From Lentzea jiangxiensis (GTDB lineage: Bacteria; Actinomycetota; Actinomycetes; Mycobacteriales; Pseudonocardiaceae), in NCBI RefSeq assembly GCF_900104175.1, contig NZ_FNIX01000005.1, forward strand, positions 1 through 64,000: a DNA stretch of 64,000 nucleotides, in the 5' to 3' direction. Position numbers and translations under genes: made by a program. Positions 42,098-49,747 of this stretch are shown in pieces. Each line of letters begins with the position of its first letter. The stretch's first letter is position 1. The notes under the pieces were generated by a model. The model did no database searches, was not told where the DNA came from, and worked only from the letters and a program-made list of their open reading frames with translations.

Positions 42098-42742
42098 GTG
42101 GATCTCTTTTCGCGAGCGCTGGGGGCGCTCCTCGCAGCGGTGCGCGACCTCGGCGACGACGACTTCGCCCGCCCGTCCGGGTGCGACGGCTGGCTGGTGC
42201 GCGACCTGGTGTGCCACCTCGTGATCGACGCCCAGGACGTGCTGATCACGCTGGTGACGCCCACCGCGGACCCCGTGACGCACGACGAGGTGACGTATTG
42301 GGAGGTCGCTCACGAACCCGCTGCCGACGACCCGCTGGCCGCGCTGACCGTGCGGCTCGCCGCCGCGTACGGCGAGCCGTGGATGCTGAAGCACCACGTC
42401 GACGACGTGGGACAGGCGGCGTTGCGCGCGGCCGGCCTCGCCGACCCGACGCTCAAGGTGAGCACCCGGGACATGGTGCTCTGCACGGCCGGCTACCTGA
42501 ACGCCTACGTCTGGGAGTGGACGCTGCACCACCTCGACCTGGTCGCGCACCTGCCGCACGTTCCCGGACCGCCCGCCGAGGCGCTCGCCAGGTGCCGCGA
42601 GGTGCTCGAACACCTCGCCGGGGCGTTCCCCGCGACGTGGTCCGACGTGGACGTGCTGCTGGTGGGAACGGGCCGGCGCGCCGCGACCGCCGCGGAACGC
42701 GCCGAACTGGGGGAGCGGCGGATCCCGTACGTGCTCGGCTAG
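42098..42742 (+). CDS. TIGR03083/DinB-fold family protein (maleylpyruvate isomerase N-terminal type)
   Basis: 214 residues. The four-helix pattern of the mycothiol-dependent maleylpyruvate isomerase N-terminal domain is seen: FARPSGCDGWLVRDLVCHLV (first metal-binding His), and EWTLHHLDLVAHLP with the later HxxxD-type site. The second metal ligand arrangement looks intact. Members are thiol transferases with unknown substrates. GTG 42098 is the leaderless-type start. Confidence 0.78.
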   Translation: MDLFSRALGALLAAVRDLGDDDFARPSGCDGWLVRDLVCHLVIDAQDVLITLVTPTADPVTHDEVTYWEVAHEPAADDPLAALTVRLAAAYGEPWMLKHHVDDVGQAALRAAGLADPTLKVSTRDMVLCTAGYLNAYVWEWTLHHLDLVAHLPHVPGPPAEALARCREVLEHLAGAFPATWSDVDVLLVGTGRRAATAAERAELGERRIPYVLG

Positions 42743-42758
42743 TGGGGCAGGCGGTCGG

Positions 42759-43139
42759 TCAGCTCTCCTGCTCCTCGAGACGCGCCTTCTCCGCGAGGCG
42801 GGCCTCCTCGGCCTTGAACTCCTTGTAGGTGGCGCGCTCGCGCACCAGCCACTCCGGGTTCTCGTCCTTGAGCGCGTTGATCTGGTCGGTGGTCAGCGCC
42901 TCGGTGATGCCCGCGCGCACGAGGCCCGACGTCGAGATGCCCAGCTTCTGCGCGATGAGCTGTTTGGGGTGCGGGCCGTTGCGGCGCAGGTCCACCAGCC
43001 ACTGCGGCGGGTTCGCCTGCAGTTCGTTCAGCTCGTCGCGCGACACGACACCCGCCTGGAACTCCCCGGGCGTCGCCTCGAGGTACACGCCGAGCTTCTT
43101 GGCGGCGGTGGCGGGCTTCATGGTCTGCTGCGACTTCAT
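42759..43139 (-). CDS. DUF5997-family protein
   Basis: 126 residues of a short helical actinobacterial family: PATAAKKLGVYLEATPGEFQ, LQANPPQWLVDLRRNGPHPK, LGISTSGLVRAGITEALTTD, ending in a charged helix. The middle LGISTSGLVRAG segment reads like a recognition helix, so it may be a small DNA-binding protein. A TACCCT -10 lies six bases before ATG 43139. It is divergent, across 38 bases, from a LysR-type ligand-domain gene, a pairing that I recall from other actinobacteria. Confidence 0.8.
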   Translation of the reverse strand: MKSQQTMKPATAAKKLGVYLEATPGEFQAGVVSRDELNELQANPPQWLVDLRRNGPHPKQLIAQKLGISTSGLVRAGITEALTTDQINALKDENPEWLVRERATYKEFKAEEARLAEKARLEEQES

Positions 43140-43145
43140 GCGGAA

Positions 43146-43171
43146 AGGGTAACGGGCTCGTCCGGTAGCCT
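43146..43171. promoter_or_regulatory. Divergent leaderless promoters in a 38-base gap
   Basis: Minus-strand TACCCT (43146-43151) is six bases from ATG 43139; plus-strand TAGCCT (43166-43171) is six bases from GTG 43178. The two are close enough that one bound polymerase would hinder the other. Confidence 0.6.
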
Positions 43172-43177
43172 CAGCAC

Positions 43178-43903
43178 GTGACCGGATCGTTCACGCTCGC
43201 GTACGTCCCAGGCGTGACGCCGGGCAAGTGGGCACGGGTCTGGCAGGACCGCCTGCCGGAGACCGAGCTGACCCTCGTCCAGGTGACCGCCGCCGAGGCC
43301 GCGGGCAGGGTGCGGGCGGGCGAGGCCGACGCCGCGCTGCTCAGGCTCCCCGGCGACCGGGTGGACCTGCACGCGATCCCGCTCTACACCGAGACGACCG
43401 TCGTCGTGTTCCCGAAGGACCACGAGTTCGCGGCCGCCGACGAGCTGTCTCTTGTGGACCTCGCGGAGCACGTGCTGTGGCAGCCGCTCGACGACACGCT
43501 CGAGTGGGACGCGGTGCCCGGGCAGGCGCCGGTGGAACGACCGGAGACCACCGCTGTCGCGGTCGAGGTCGTCGCGGCGGGCGTGGGGCTGCTGGTCGTG
43601 CCGCAGTCGCTGGCGCGCCTGCACCACCGCAAGGACCTGAAGCACGTGCCGCTGACGGACGCGCCGCAGTCCCGCGTCGCGCTGTCGTTCCCGATCCGCG
43701 ACGAGAACCCCGAGCTGGTCGAGCACCTGATCGGCATCGTGCGCGGCCGCACGGTCAACAGCACCCGCGGACCGGCGCCGGAGCCCGCCGGCAAGCAGAA
43801 GCAGGCTCCCCGGCAGCCGGCCGGGCAGCAGCGGCGGGGTGCCGCGCCCGCGCCCAAGCAGAAGCAGCAGGCCAAGCGCGGGAAACCCCGCCGGGGCCGC
43901 TGA
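43178..43903 (+). CDS. LysR-type substrate-binding domain protein without HTH
   Basis: 241 residues. Residues 1-200 have the two-lobed co-inducer binding domain of LysR regulators (FTLAYVPGVTPGKWARVW, then VRAGEADAALLRLPGD and VEVVAAGVGLLVVPQSLARL). No N-terminal winged helix is present. A lysine/glutamine/proline-rich tail (KQKQAPRQPAGQQRRGAAPA and a basic end) may bind nucleic acid. Since the divergent DUF5997 protein has a possible DNA-binding helix, the two may form a split regulator; this is inference. Confidence 0.8.
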   Translation: MTGSFTLAYVPGVTPGKWARVWQDRLPETELTLVQVTAAEAAGRVRAGEADAALLRLPGDRVDLHAIPLYTETTVVVFPKDHEFAAADELSLVDLAEHVLWQPLDDTLEWDAVPGQAPVERPETTAVAVEVVAAGVGLLVVPQSLARLHHRKDLKHVPLTDAPQSRVALSFPIRDENPELVEHLIGIVRGRTVNSTRGPAPEPAGKQKQAPRQPAGQQRRGAAPAPKQKQQAKRGKPRRGR

Positions 43904-43941
43904 GCCGGGACCAGCGGGGTCCGGAGCCGCTTGGTCCGGAC

Positions 43942-44364
43942 CTACTGGTTCTGGGCGGAGATCTGCTCGCGCAGGCGGTCCTCCTGGGCCTTGAGCTCCG
44001 GCGTGAGCGCCTCGCCGAACGCCTCCTCGCCGTGGACCTGGCGGATCTCGACCTCTCCGTTGACGAACGGGGCCTTCTTGAGCCACTCGACGGCGTCCTG
44101 CAGGCTCGGCAGCTCCCAGATCCAGAAGCCCGCGATCAGCTCCTTGCTCTCGGTGAACGGCCCGTCGACGACCGTCGTCGCCCCCTTGCCGTCGAACGCG
44201 ACCCGCGCGCCCTTCGAACTGGGGTAGAGGCCGTCGCCCGCGAGCATCACGCCGGCCTTGACGAGCTCCTCGTTGAAGTCGCCCATCGCGGCGAGCTCCT
44301 CGGTCGTCGGCATCACGCCGGCCTCGGTCTCCGGGGTGGCCTTGACGATGACCATGAACCGCAT
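43942..44364 (-). CDS. YciI/DGPF-domain protein
   Basis: 140 residues. RFMVIVKATPETEAGVMPT is the standard first strand of the YCII-related DGPF family, and VVDGPFTESKELIAGFWIWE carries the DGPF motif. The family has a ferredoxin-like fold and unknown activity. ATG 44364 has AGAGGAG upstream. A longer frame exists but lacks a site. Confidence 0.87.
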   Translation of the reverse strand: MRFMVIVKATPETEAGVMPTTEELAAMGDFNEELVKAGVMLAGDGLYPSSKGARVAFDGKGATTVVDGPFTESKELIAGFWIWELPSLQDAVEWLKKAPFVNGEVEIRQVHGEEAFGEALTPELKAQEDRLREQISAQNQ

Positions 44365-44483
44365 CTCGATCTCCTCTGCCTGGTGCGTCCGGTGCGTTTC
44401 CACCCACACGTCGATCGGCGGCCCGGCCGTTTCGACCGGCTGACCGGATATGTGACCGGAGTCACAGGGTTAGTGTGGGAGGT

Positions 44484-44876
44484 ATGCGCGAAGACGTCGA
44501 CTGGATCCTCGAGAACTGCCAGGTCTGGGCCATCGTGGGGCTCTCGGACAACCCGTCCCGCGCCGCCCACGGCGTGGCCCGCTTCCTGCAGCAACGCGGC
44601 AAGAAGATCGTGCCGGTGCACCCGTCGGCCGAGACCGTGCACGGCGAGCAGGGCTACGCGTCCCTGGCCGAGATCCCGTTCGAGGTCGACGTGGTGGACG
44701 TGTTCCGCCGCTCGCAGGACGCCGGCCAGTTCGCCGACGAGGCCGTTTCCATCGGCGCGAAGGCCGTCTGGTTCCAGCTCGGCGTGGTGGACGACGAGGC
44801 GTACGAGCGCACCCGCGCCGCGGGGTTGCGCATGGTGATGGACGTTTGTCCCGCGATCGAGTGGCGCTCCCGTTGA
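44484..44876 (+). CDS. CoA-binding (YccU-like) protein
   Basis: 130 residues with one CoA-binding Rossmann domain: VWAIVGLSDNPSRAAHGVAR, GKKIVPVHPSAETVHGEQGY, EVDVVDVFRRSQDAGQFADE, KAVWFQLGVVDDEAYERTRA, the pattern of YccU/YneT. A TAGTGT -10 (44471-44476) and an immediate GGAGG both precede ATG 44484. The biological role is not known. Confidence 0.88.
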   Translation: MREDVDWILENCQVWAIVGLSDNPSRAAHGVARFLQQRGKKIVPVHPSAETVHGEQGYASLAEIPFEVDVVDVFRRSQDAGQFADEAVSIGAKAVWFQLGVVDDEAYERTRAAGLRMVMDVCPAIEWRSR

Positions 44877-44957
44877 ACAACTGGCTAACCTGCCCGGGTA
44901 GTTCTCGGGCACCTGGGGGTTCCGAGGGCCGAATCAGCCTGGGGGGCTTGGTTTCGC

Positions 44958-45854
44958 ATGCTCGTCGACATCACGGCGCTGCGACCCGCGGACTCGCCGC
45001 GGACTCGTGGCCACAACGATGACTTCATCCGTTCGCTGGCGTCGTCCGGCGCCCACCTGCCACCGATAGTGGTGCACCGCTCGACGATGAAGGTCGTCGA
45101 CGGAACCCACCGCCTGAAGGCCGCCGTCCTGCGCGGCTGCCGCTCCGTCGAGGTCGAGTACGTCGACGGCCCCGTGGAGGACCTGTTCGGGCTCTCCGTG
45201 TCGCTGAACCTGGCGACGCTCTCCACCGCCGACCGCGAGGCCGCCGCCCGGCGCCTGCTGCGCTCGCACCCGCAGTGGTCGGACCGCGCGATCGCCGCCG
45301 TCACCGGCCTGGCCGCCAAGTCGGTCGGCGTCCTGCGCCGGGCCGTCGGTGGCCAGGCCGCCGTCCGGGTGGGCAGGGACGGCAAGTCGCGGCCCGTGAA
45401 CTCCGCCGCCGGTCGCCGCCTGGCCGGGCGGCTCGTCGCCGAACGGCCCGACGCGTCGTTGCGGGACATCGCCCGTGCGGCCGGGGTGTCGCCGGGAACC
45501 GTGCGTGACGTCCGGCGGCGGTTGAGCGCCGGGCTGGATCCCGTGCCGGAGCGGATGCGGGCCGCCGAACGGGCCGAGGCGGTGCTGCCCGCGGGACGGA
45601 CCGAGGTCCGGGATCCCGGGGCCACCCTGCCGATCCTGCGCCGGGACCCCTCGCTGCGCTTCAACGAGCACGGGCGGCTGGTGCTGCGGTGGCTGGAGGC
45701 GCACGCGGTGTCGTCGGGGGAGTGGGCCGCCGTGGTGTCCGGGGTGCCCTCGCACTGCCGGGAGCTGGTGGCGGACATGGCCCGCGGGTGCGCCGAGGCG
45801 TGGGTGGAGATGGCGGAGGCGCTGGAGCAGGAAGGGCGGCGGACCGCGGTCTAA
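44958..45854 (+). CDS. StrR-like regulator with ParB N-terminal domain
   Basis: 298 residues. Residues about 1-75 match the ParB/Srx-like domain of StrR/NovG-type activators (SLASSGAHLPPIVVHRSTMK and VVDGTHRLKAAVLRGC). A helix-turn-helix follows (WSDRAIAAVTGLAAKSVGVL, and again in SLRDIARAAGVSPGTVRDVR), then a C-terminal helical domain. Regulators of this type switch on antibiotic clusters such as streptomycin and novobiocin, but no biosynthetic cluster lies nearby. ATG 44958 is preceded by a G-rich site 15 bases away. It could act elsewhere in the genome. Confidence 0.82.
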   Translation: MLVDITALRPADSPRTRGHNDDFIRSLASSGAHLPPIVVHRSTMKVVDGTHRLKAAVLRGCRSVEVEYVDGPVEDLFGLSVSLNLATLSTADREAAARRLLRSHPQWSDRAIAAVTGLAAKSVGVLRRAVGGQAAVRVGRDGKSRPVNSAAGRRLAGRLVAERPDASLRDIARAAGVSPGTVRDVRRRLSAGLDPVPERMRAAERAEAVLPAGRTEVRDPGATLPILRRDPSLRFNEHGRLVLRWLEAHAVSSGEWAAVVSGVPSHCRELVADMARGCAEAWVEMAEALEQEGRRTAV

Positions 45855-45929
45855 TTAGGACACCGGTGGCGTCGCCGTCGGCCGATCACCCTGTACGGCT
45901 CACCCCGTGGAGAAGGAAGCACTGGGCTC

Positions 45930-46394
45930 ATGAAGGTTCTGCACCGCGTGTTCGCCTTTCTGCTCGTCCCGTTCCTCGGCTACCTGCTCGGCGCCACGAT
46001 CTTCAACTTCTTCTGGGACAAGGCCGCACCCGGCGACCTGTCGAACGCCACGCTGGTCGCGGTGGCCAGGTCCTGCGAACGCCAGGGGCCCGTGGCCCTG
46101 CGGGGCTTCGGCTTCTACCACGAGTGCCGGGTCGAGCTGCGGGCCAAGAGCGGCACGACGAGCACGTCGACCGTGACGGGCTGGCTCGGCCCGTCGGACA
46201 TCGGCGAGGAGTACGCCGCCCACACCCAGCGGCGGTCGCAGGTGCAGCCGGACGAACGACCTCAGGTCTTCCTCGGCTGGTTGTGCACGTTCGTTTTCGC
46301 GATCCTGTTCCTACTCGCGTGGGCGAAGATCGCCGTTCCCGCCTTCCCGGAACGGCACCAGAGGCTGCCCGAGCGGCCCGAGCCGACGGCGTAG
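45930..46394 (+). CDS. Small membrane protein of unknown family
   Basis: 154 residues with two membrane segments (VFAFLLVPFLGYLLGATIFN and VFLGWLCTFVFAILFLLAWA) around an extracytoplasmic domain with two cysteines (ARSCERQG and YHECRVEL). The layout matches actinobacterial DUF6346-type proteins as far as I can tell. ATG 45930 lacks a strong ribosome site. Confidence 0.65.
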   Translation: MKVLHRVFAFLLVPFLGYLLGATIFNFFWDKAAPGDLSNATLVAVARSCERQGPVALRGFGFYHECRVELRAKSGTTSTSTVTGWLGPSDIGEEYAAHTQRRSQVQPDERPQVFLGWLCTFVFAILFLLAWAKIAVPAFPERHQRLPERPEPTA

Positions 46395-46415
46395 GCGCGA
46401 GCCGGACCTGCGCGC

Positions 46416-47519
46416 CTAGGCGAAGAGGATCTCGCTGATCTCGCCGGCGACCTCGCGCCCCGCCGCGGGACGCAAGCGGGACAACAACCTGCTGAACGCC
46501 GTCAGGTCGATGTGGACGGTGGCGGACCGCACCTGCCGGATGTCGTCCAGCAGTTCGACGACCAGCGAGCAGGCGTGGTCCACATCGCCCGCCTCGGCGT
46601 GGGCCAGGGCGCGGCGCAGGCCGAAGCGGGTCCGGGCGCGCAGGGCGTCGGGCGCGATCAGCGGCATGTGGGCGTCGAGGATGGCCGCCGCTTCGGCGTG
46701 CCGGCCCAGGTCGTGGAACGACCAGGCGCGGGCGATGGCCACCTGGTCGACGAGGCTGGTTGTGCCGTAGGGCGATTCGCTGACGGTTCGCTGCAGTTCC
46801 GCTGCCCGGTCCAGGGCTTCCTGGCAGCGGTCGGCGACTCCGGCGAGGGCGAATCCCTGGGCTTCGCGCTGGGCTGCGACCGCTTTCACGGCGGTGGAAC
46901 GGGATTTGGCCGCTTTGCGCGCGTAGCGGACGGTGGCGTGGGCGTCGCCCCGGTAGAGGGCGAATTCCGAGGCCCGTACGTAGGCGTAGGTCTCCAGTTC
47001 CGAGTCGCCGCCTTTGTGCGCGTAGTGCACGGCGAGTTTTGTGAGTTCCGCCGCGGAGGCGTCGTCGCCGCGTTCCTGTTCCATCCAGCCCGCGTATTCC
47101 GCGTACTTCGCCGCCAGCAGCCACAGGCCCCGGCCGAGGGCCGGGTCGTCGGCGGAGCGGGCGAGGGCGCTCAGGGCCTCCACCTGGGGACGCAGGCTCG
47201 CCAGGACCAGCTCGGGGCTCAGGCGGTGGCCGAGGGCGCGGTGGTGGTCGAACATCGAGTCGAAGGTCAGCAAGGTGCTGTGGTCGCTCTGGACCGGCCG
47301 GGCCGGGGCGTCGGCCAGTTCGATCAGACGGCCGCCGGCCTCGAGGGCCGCGTCGAACAGCTTCGCCATTTCGGGATTCGGGTGAACATGGCCGCGTTCG
47401 ATCTTGCTGAGGTGTCCCTTGCTGTACGGTACGAGGCCGGTCATCTGGCTCAGTGAGTACCCGCGCTCGTTGCGCAGGCGGCGAACCTCCTGGGCGAACG
47501 TGGGCGACAACGGCTTCAC
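46416..47519 (-). CDS. XRE-family regulator with TPR-like C-terminal domain
   Basis: 367 residues. The XRE helix-turn-helix is at about residues 8-65 (FAQEVRRLRNERGYSLSQMT and KGHLSKIERGHVHPNPEMAK). The rest consists of helical repeats of about 35-40 residues (LWLLAAKYAEYAGWMEQERG, YAYVRASEFALYRGDAHATV, ARAWSFHDLGRHAEAAAILD) like those of RRNPP-type peptide-sensing regulators and actinobacterial BldD/AbaA-like proteins. GTG 47519 is chosen with GGAGGGG just upstream. It is divergent from a NUDIX gene, behind which two very short ORFs lie. Confidence 0.82.
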   Translation of the reverse strand: MKPLSPTFAQEVRRLRNERGYSLSQMTGLVPYSKGHLSKIERGHVHPNPEMAKLFDAALEAGGRLIELADAPARPVQSDHSTLLTFDSMFDHHRALGHRLSPELVLASLRPQVEALSALARSADDPALGRGLWLLAAKYAEYAGWMEQERGDDASAAELTKLAVHYAHKGGDSELETYAYVRASEFALYRGDAHATVRYARKAAKSRSTAVKAVAAQREAQGFALAGVADRCQEALDRAAELQRTVSESPYGTTSLVDQVAIARAWSFHDLGRHAEAAAILDAHMPLIAPDALRARTRFGLRRALAHAEAGDVDHACSLVVELLDDIRQVRSATVHIDLTAFSRLLSRLRPAAGREVAGEISEILFA

Positions 47520-47639
47520 CCCCTCCGCCCGAAGTGTGGGGGCCGTCAAACACCCGAATGCGCAATGTCCATTTTTTGGCCGTTGATTGACGATCAACTG
47601 GGAGCAATCGGAGCGGTTGCCGGTGGTTCCATGTGAGTC

Positions 47640-48221
47640 ATGGTGATGACGCGGTCCGACGAGGCGGCTGGTGTGGTGATGGTCTGGCAGCGCTTGGCGA
47701 CCAACGTGGTCCACCGGTCGCAGTGGTTCGAGGTTCGCTCCGACAGCGTCGTCAGACCCGACGGCGGGCACGGCACGTACACGCACGTGGTGGCGCCGGG
47801 ATCGGTCACGGTCCTCGCGATCCAGGACGACGACCACGTCGTGCTGACCCGCCAGTGGATCTACACGCACGGCGGCACCGAGTGGCGCCTGCCCGGGGGC
47901 GCGGTCGACGAGGCGGACGACGACCCGCTGGCCGCGGCACGGCGCGAGCTCGCCGAGGAGACCGGCCTGCGCGCGGCCAAGTGGGAGCGGCTCGGGCAGA
48001 TCCACGGGGCCGACAGCCTCAGCAACCACGTCGACCACATCTTCCTGGCCACGGACCTCACGCAGGGGGAGCCGTCGCTGGAGCCCGGCGAGGCCGACCT
48101 GCGGGTGCGGACGATGCCGTTCTGCCACGCTCTCGACCTGGTCCGGCAGGGCATGCTCCCGCACGCCGGCAGTGCGCACGCGCTGCTCGTGATGGCGCTG
48201 CGCCGCACTGCTCAGAAATAG
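47640..48221 (+). CDS. NUDIX hydrolase (ADP-ribose pyrophosphatase-like)
   Basis: 193 residues. The NUDIX box GGAVDEADDDPLAAARRELA continuing EETGL is complete (GX5EX7REUXEEXGU). The family hydrolyses nucleoside diphosphates linked to another moiety. The context (HVVAPGSVTVLAIQDDDHVV, LTRQWIYTHGGTEWRLPGG) resembles the ADP-ribose class. ATG 47640 overlaps other possible ATG/GTG starts and no clear ribosome site is seen; the protein core begins at about MVWQRLATN. Confidence 0.9.
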   Translation: MVMTRSDEAAGVVMVWQRLATNVVHRSQWFEVRSDSVVRPDGGHGTYTHVVAPGSVTVLAIQDDDHVVLTRQWIYTHGGTEWRLPGGAVDEADDDPLAAARRELAEETGLRAAKWERLGQIHGADSLSNHVDHIFLATDLTQGEPSLEPGEADLRVRTMPFCHALDLVRQGMLPHAGSAHALLVMALRRTAQK

Positions 48222-48353
48222 CGTTTCCGGGGTTTCCTCGTTGTGCAGGAAACAGGAAACCCGTTCTCATTCGACTGGCGGAAAGCCACTCTTGGTGCAT
48301 CGGCGGGAACATCAGCCCGATAAGCCAGTCAGAATGAGGAGGTGAATTTCTCG

Positions 48354-48455
48354 ATGAGAATGATCTGCTCACTCGCCACCGTCGTGAAAGTTGCCACGAT
48401 CTGCCTTTTCGTGGGATTCATGGCCGGCAGTGTCTTCATCGCGGCGGTGATCTGA
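48354..48455 (+). CDS. 33-residue hydrophobic peptide
   Basis: ATG 48354 has an AGGAGG site 10 bases upstream and the frame ends at TGA 48453-48455. The peptide is MRMICSLATVVKVATICLFV followed by GFMAGSVFIAAVI: two basic residues and a single hydrophobic helix with two cysteines. It could be a membrane microprotein, a toxin-like peptide or the precursor of a signal. Codon use is unlike nearby genes because of the amino acids used. It sits after the NUDIX gene and on the far side of the XRE-TPR regulator. Confidence 0.45.
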   Translation: MRMICSLATVVKVATICLFVGFMAGSVFIAAVI

Positions 48456-48505
48456 CTCGACATCGGACTGCGGTTCTCCCTGGCCATCGGAGGGAGGTGT
48501 CAGCC

Positions 48506-48538
48506 GTGGAACCGCACTTCTGCACCGAGATGATCTGA
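48506..48538 (+). CDS. Possible 10-residue peptide ORF
   Basis: GTG 48506 has GGAGGGAGG seven bases upstream, and the frame MEPHFCTEMI ends at TGA 48536-48538. The strong ribosome site for such a short product is unusual. It may be a leader peptide or a chance ORF. Confidence 0.25.
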   Translation: MEPHFCTEMI

Positions 48539-48548
48539 CCGTCTCCGG

Positions 48549-49508
48549 CTATCCGCGTGGCGTCCACTGCACGCCGTAGCCGCGGCCCTGACGAGGGTGT
48601 GGGAACTGCACGTCGATCTCACCGATCTCGTCCAGCGGCAGCGTGTGCGGCCAAGGCGTCAGGTCATCGGTGTCGCGCGCGAGGGCTTCCTCGACGCGCC
48701 ACACCGATGCCGGGAGCTCGCCCCGGTCGAAGCGCACGCGCAACCGGAACGACTCGCACATCCGCTCCGGCCAGAACACGTAGGTCGGACGCATGGACTG
48801 TCCTCGTGGCACCCGCACCTCGAGTGCGAACTGGTGCGTTTGTCCCGCGTTGAGGGGTCGGGGCAACCGCAGCTTCATCAGGAAACGCCGTGGGGACGGA
48901 CGTTCGTGGCCGATCAGCTCCACCCCGTGCAAGACCTCCACGTCCAGGTCACCTGGAGCGCCGTCGGGCGTGGGAGAGGGGATCGTGATCGACCACGCGA
49001 TCTCGTTGACACCATCGGTGTCCGCCACGACGGTCCGGCGCTCGGTGCACGCGGGCGTCGGGCCGTCCAGCTTCAACAGCGCGTCGAACTCCTTGACGTG
49101 CCACAGTTCCGACGGCGTCAGGTGCGTCGTCGAAGGGGCCGGCTGCAGCGCCACCTCCACCAGGCGCTGCAGCCCGGCATCCATCCTCCTGCGCACCGTG
49201 CGCGCGCCGCGGTCCTGTTGCCGCGCAAGCCATTCGATGCGTTCGTTGAGGAACCGGAACTGCGCTTCGTCGTGCAGTCCGAGAGGTGCCAGAACGGCGT
49301 TGCGGACCTCGGCCGGAAAACCGCGCACCGCGTTCACGACCCAGTCGCGCAATCTCGTCCGCACGGCTTCCGCGCCGTCGGTCTCGACGATGCCGCACAC
49401 CTGGCGCAGCGCCGGTCCGACGTGGAAGTCGACGCCGGGGGTCTGCACACCGCGCCCCCGGCACAGGGTGCGCAGTTCTTCCATGAGCTGGTCAGGTGAG
49501 ACAGGCAT
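48549..49508 (-). CDS. Hypothetical protein with actinobacterial 'RGRGV..G..VG' N-terminus
   Basis: 319 residues. The N-terminal 80 residues (LRTLCRGRGVQTPGVDFHVG, GFPAEVRNAVLAPLGL) match a module seen on many actinobacterial regulatory or conflict-linked proteins. The C-terminal half is beta-rich (DLDVEVLHGVELIGHERPSP, FWPERMCESFRLRVRFDRGE). I do not recognise an enzyme. ATG 49508 has GGAGG four bases upstream. Confidence 0.65.
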   Translation of the reverse strand: MPVSPDQLMEELRTLCRGRGVQTPGVDFHVGPALRQVCGIVETDGAEAVRTRLRDWVVNAVRGFPAEVRNAVLAPLGLHDEAQFRFLNERIEWLARQQDRGARTVRRRMDAGLQRLVEVALQPAPSTTHLTPSELWHVKEFDALLKLDGPTPACTERRTVVADTDGVNEIAWSITIPSPTPDGAPGDLDVEVLHGVELIGHERPSPRRFLMKLRLPRPLNAGQTHQFALEVRVPRGQSMRPTYVFWPERMCESFRLRVRFDRGELPASVWRVEEALARDTDDLTPWPHTLPLDEIGEIDVQFPHPRQGRGYGVQWTPRG

Positions 49509-49747
49509 CCGTCCTCCGCGCGGAAATGCTTTGCCGGGCATGTCGGGCTTACCTGATCGGACGTTACTCCGGGTGCGCCATCCGGGTGAACGCGAATTCC
49601 GGCGGCCGAAAGGATTCTCGCAGCCGTCCCGCTAGATGATCACCGCCGAACGACTGATGTCCTGACCAGCTGTTTCGCGGTAACGTGCTGGTCACGGGCA
49701 GTGACTTCCTCCGGTCACCGCCATCCCTGCCGATGGAGGTTGTATTC

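Noticed and set aside
44958-48221. A biosynthetic cluster around the StrR-like regulator
   Set aside because: The neighbouring genes (CoA-binding protein, membrane protein, XRE regulator, NUDIX) do not make a pathway.
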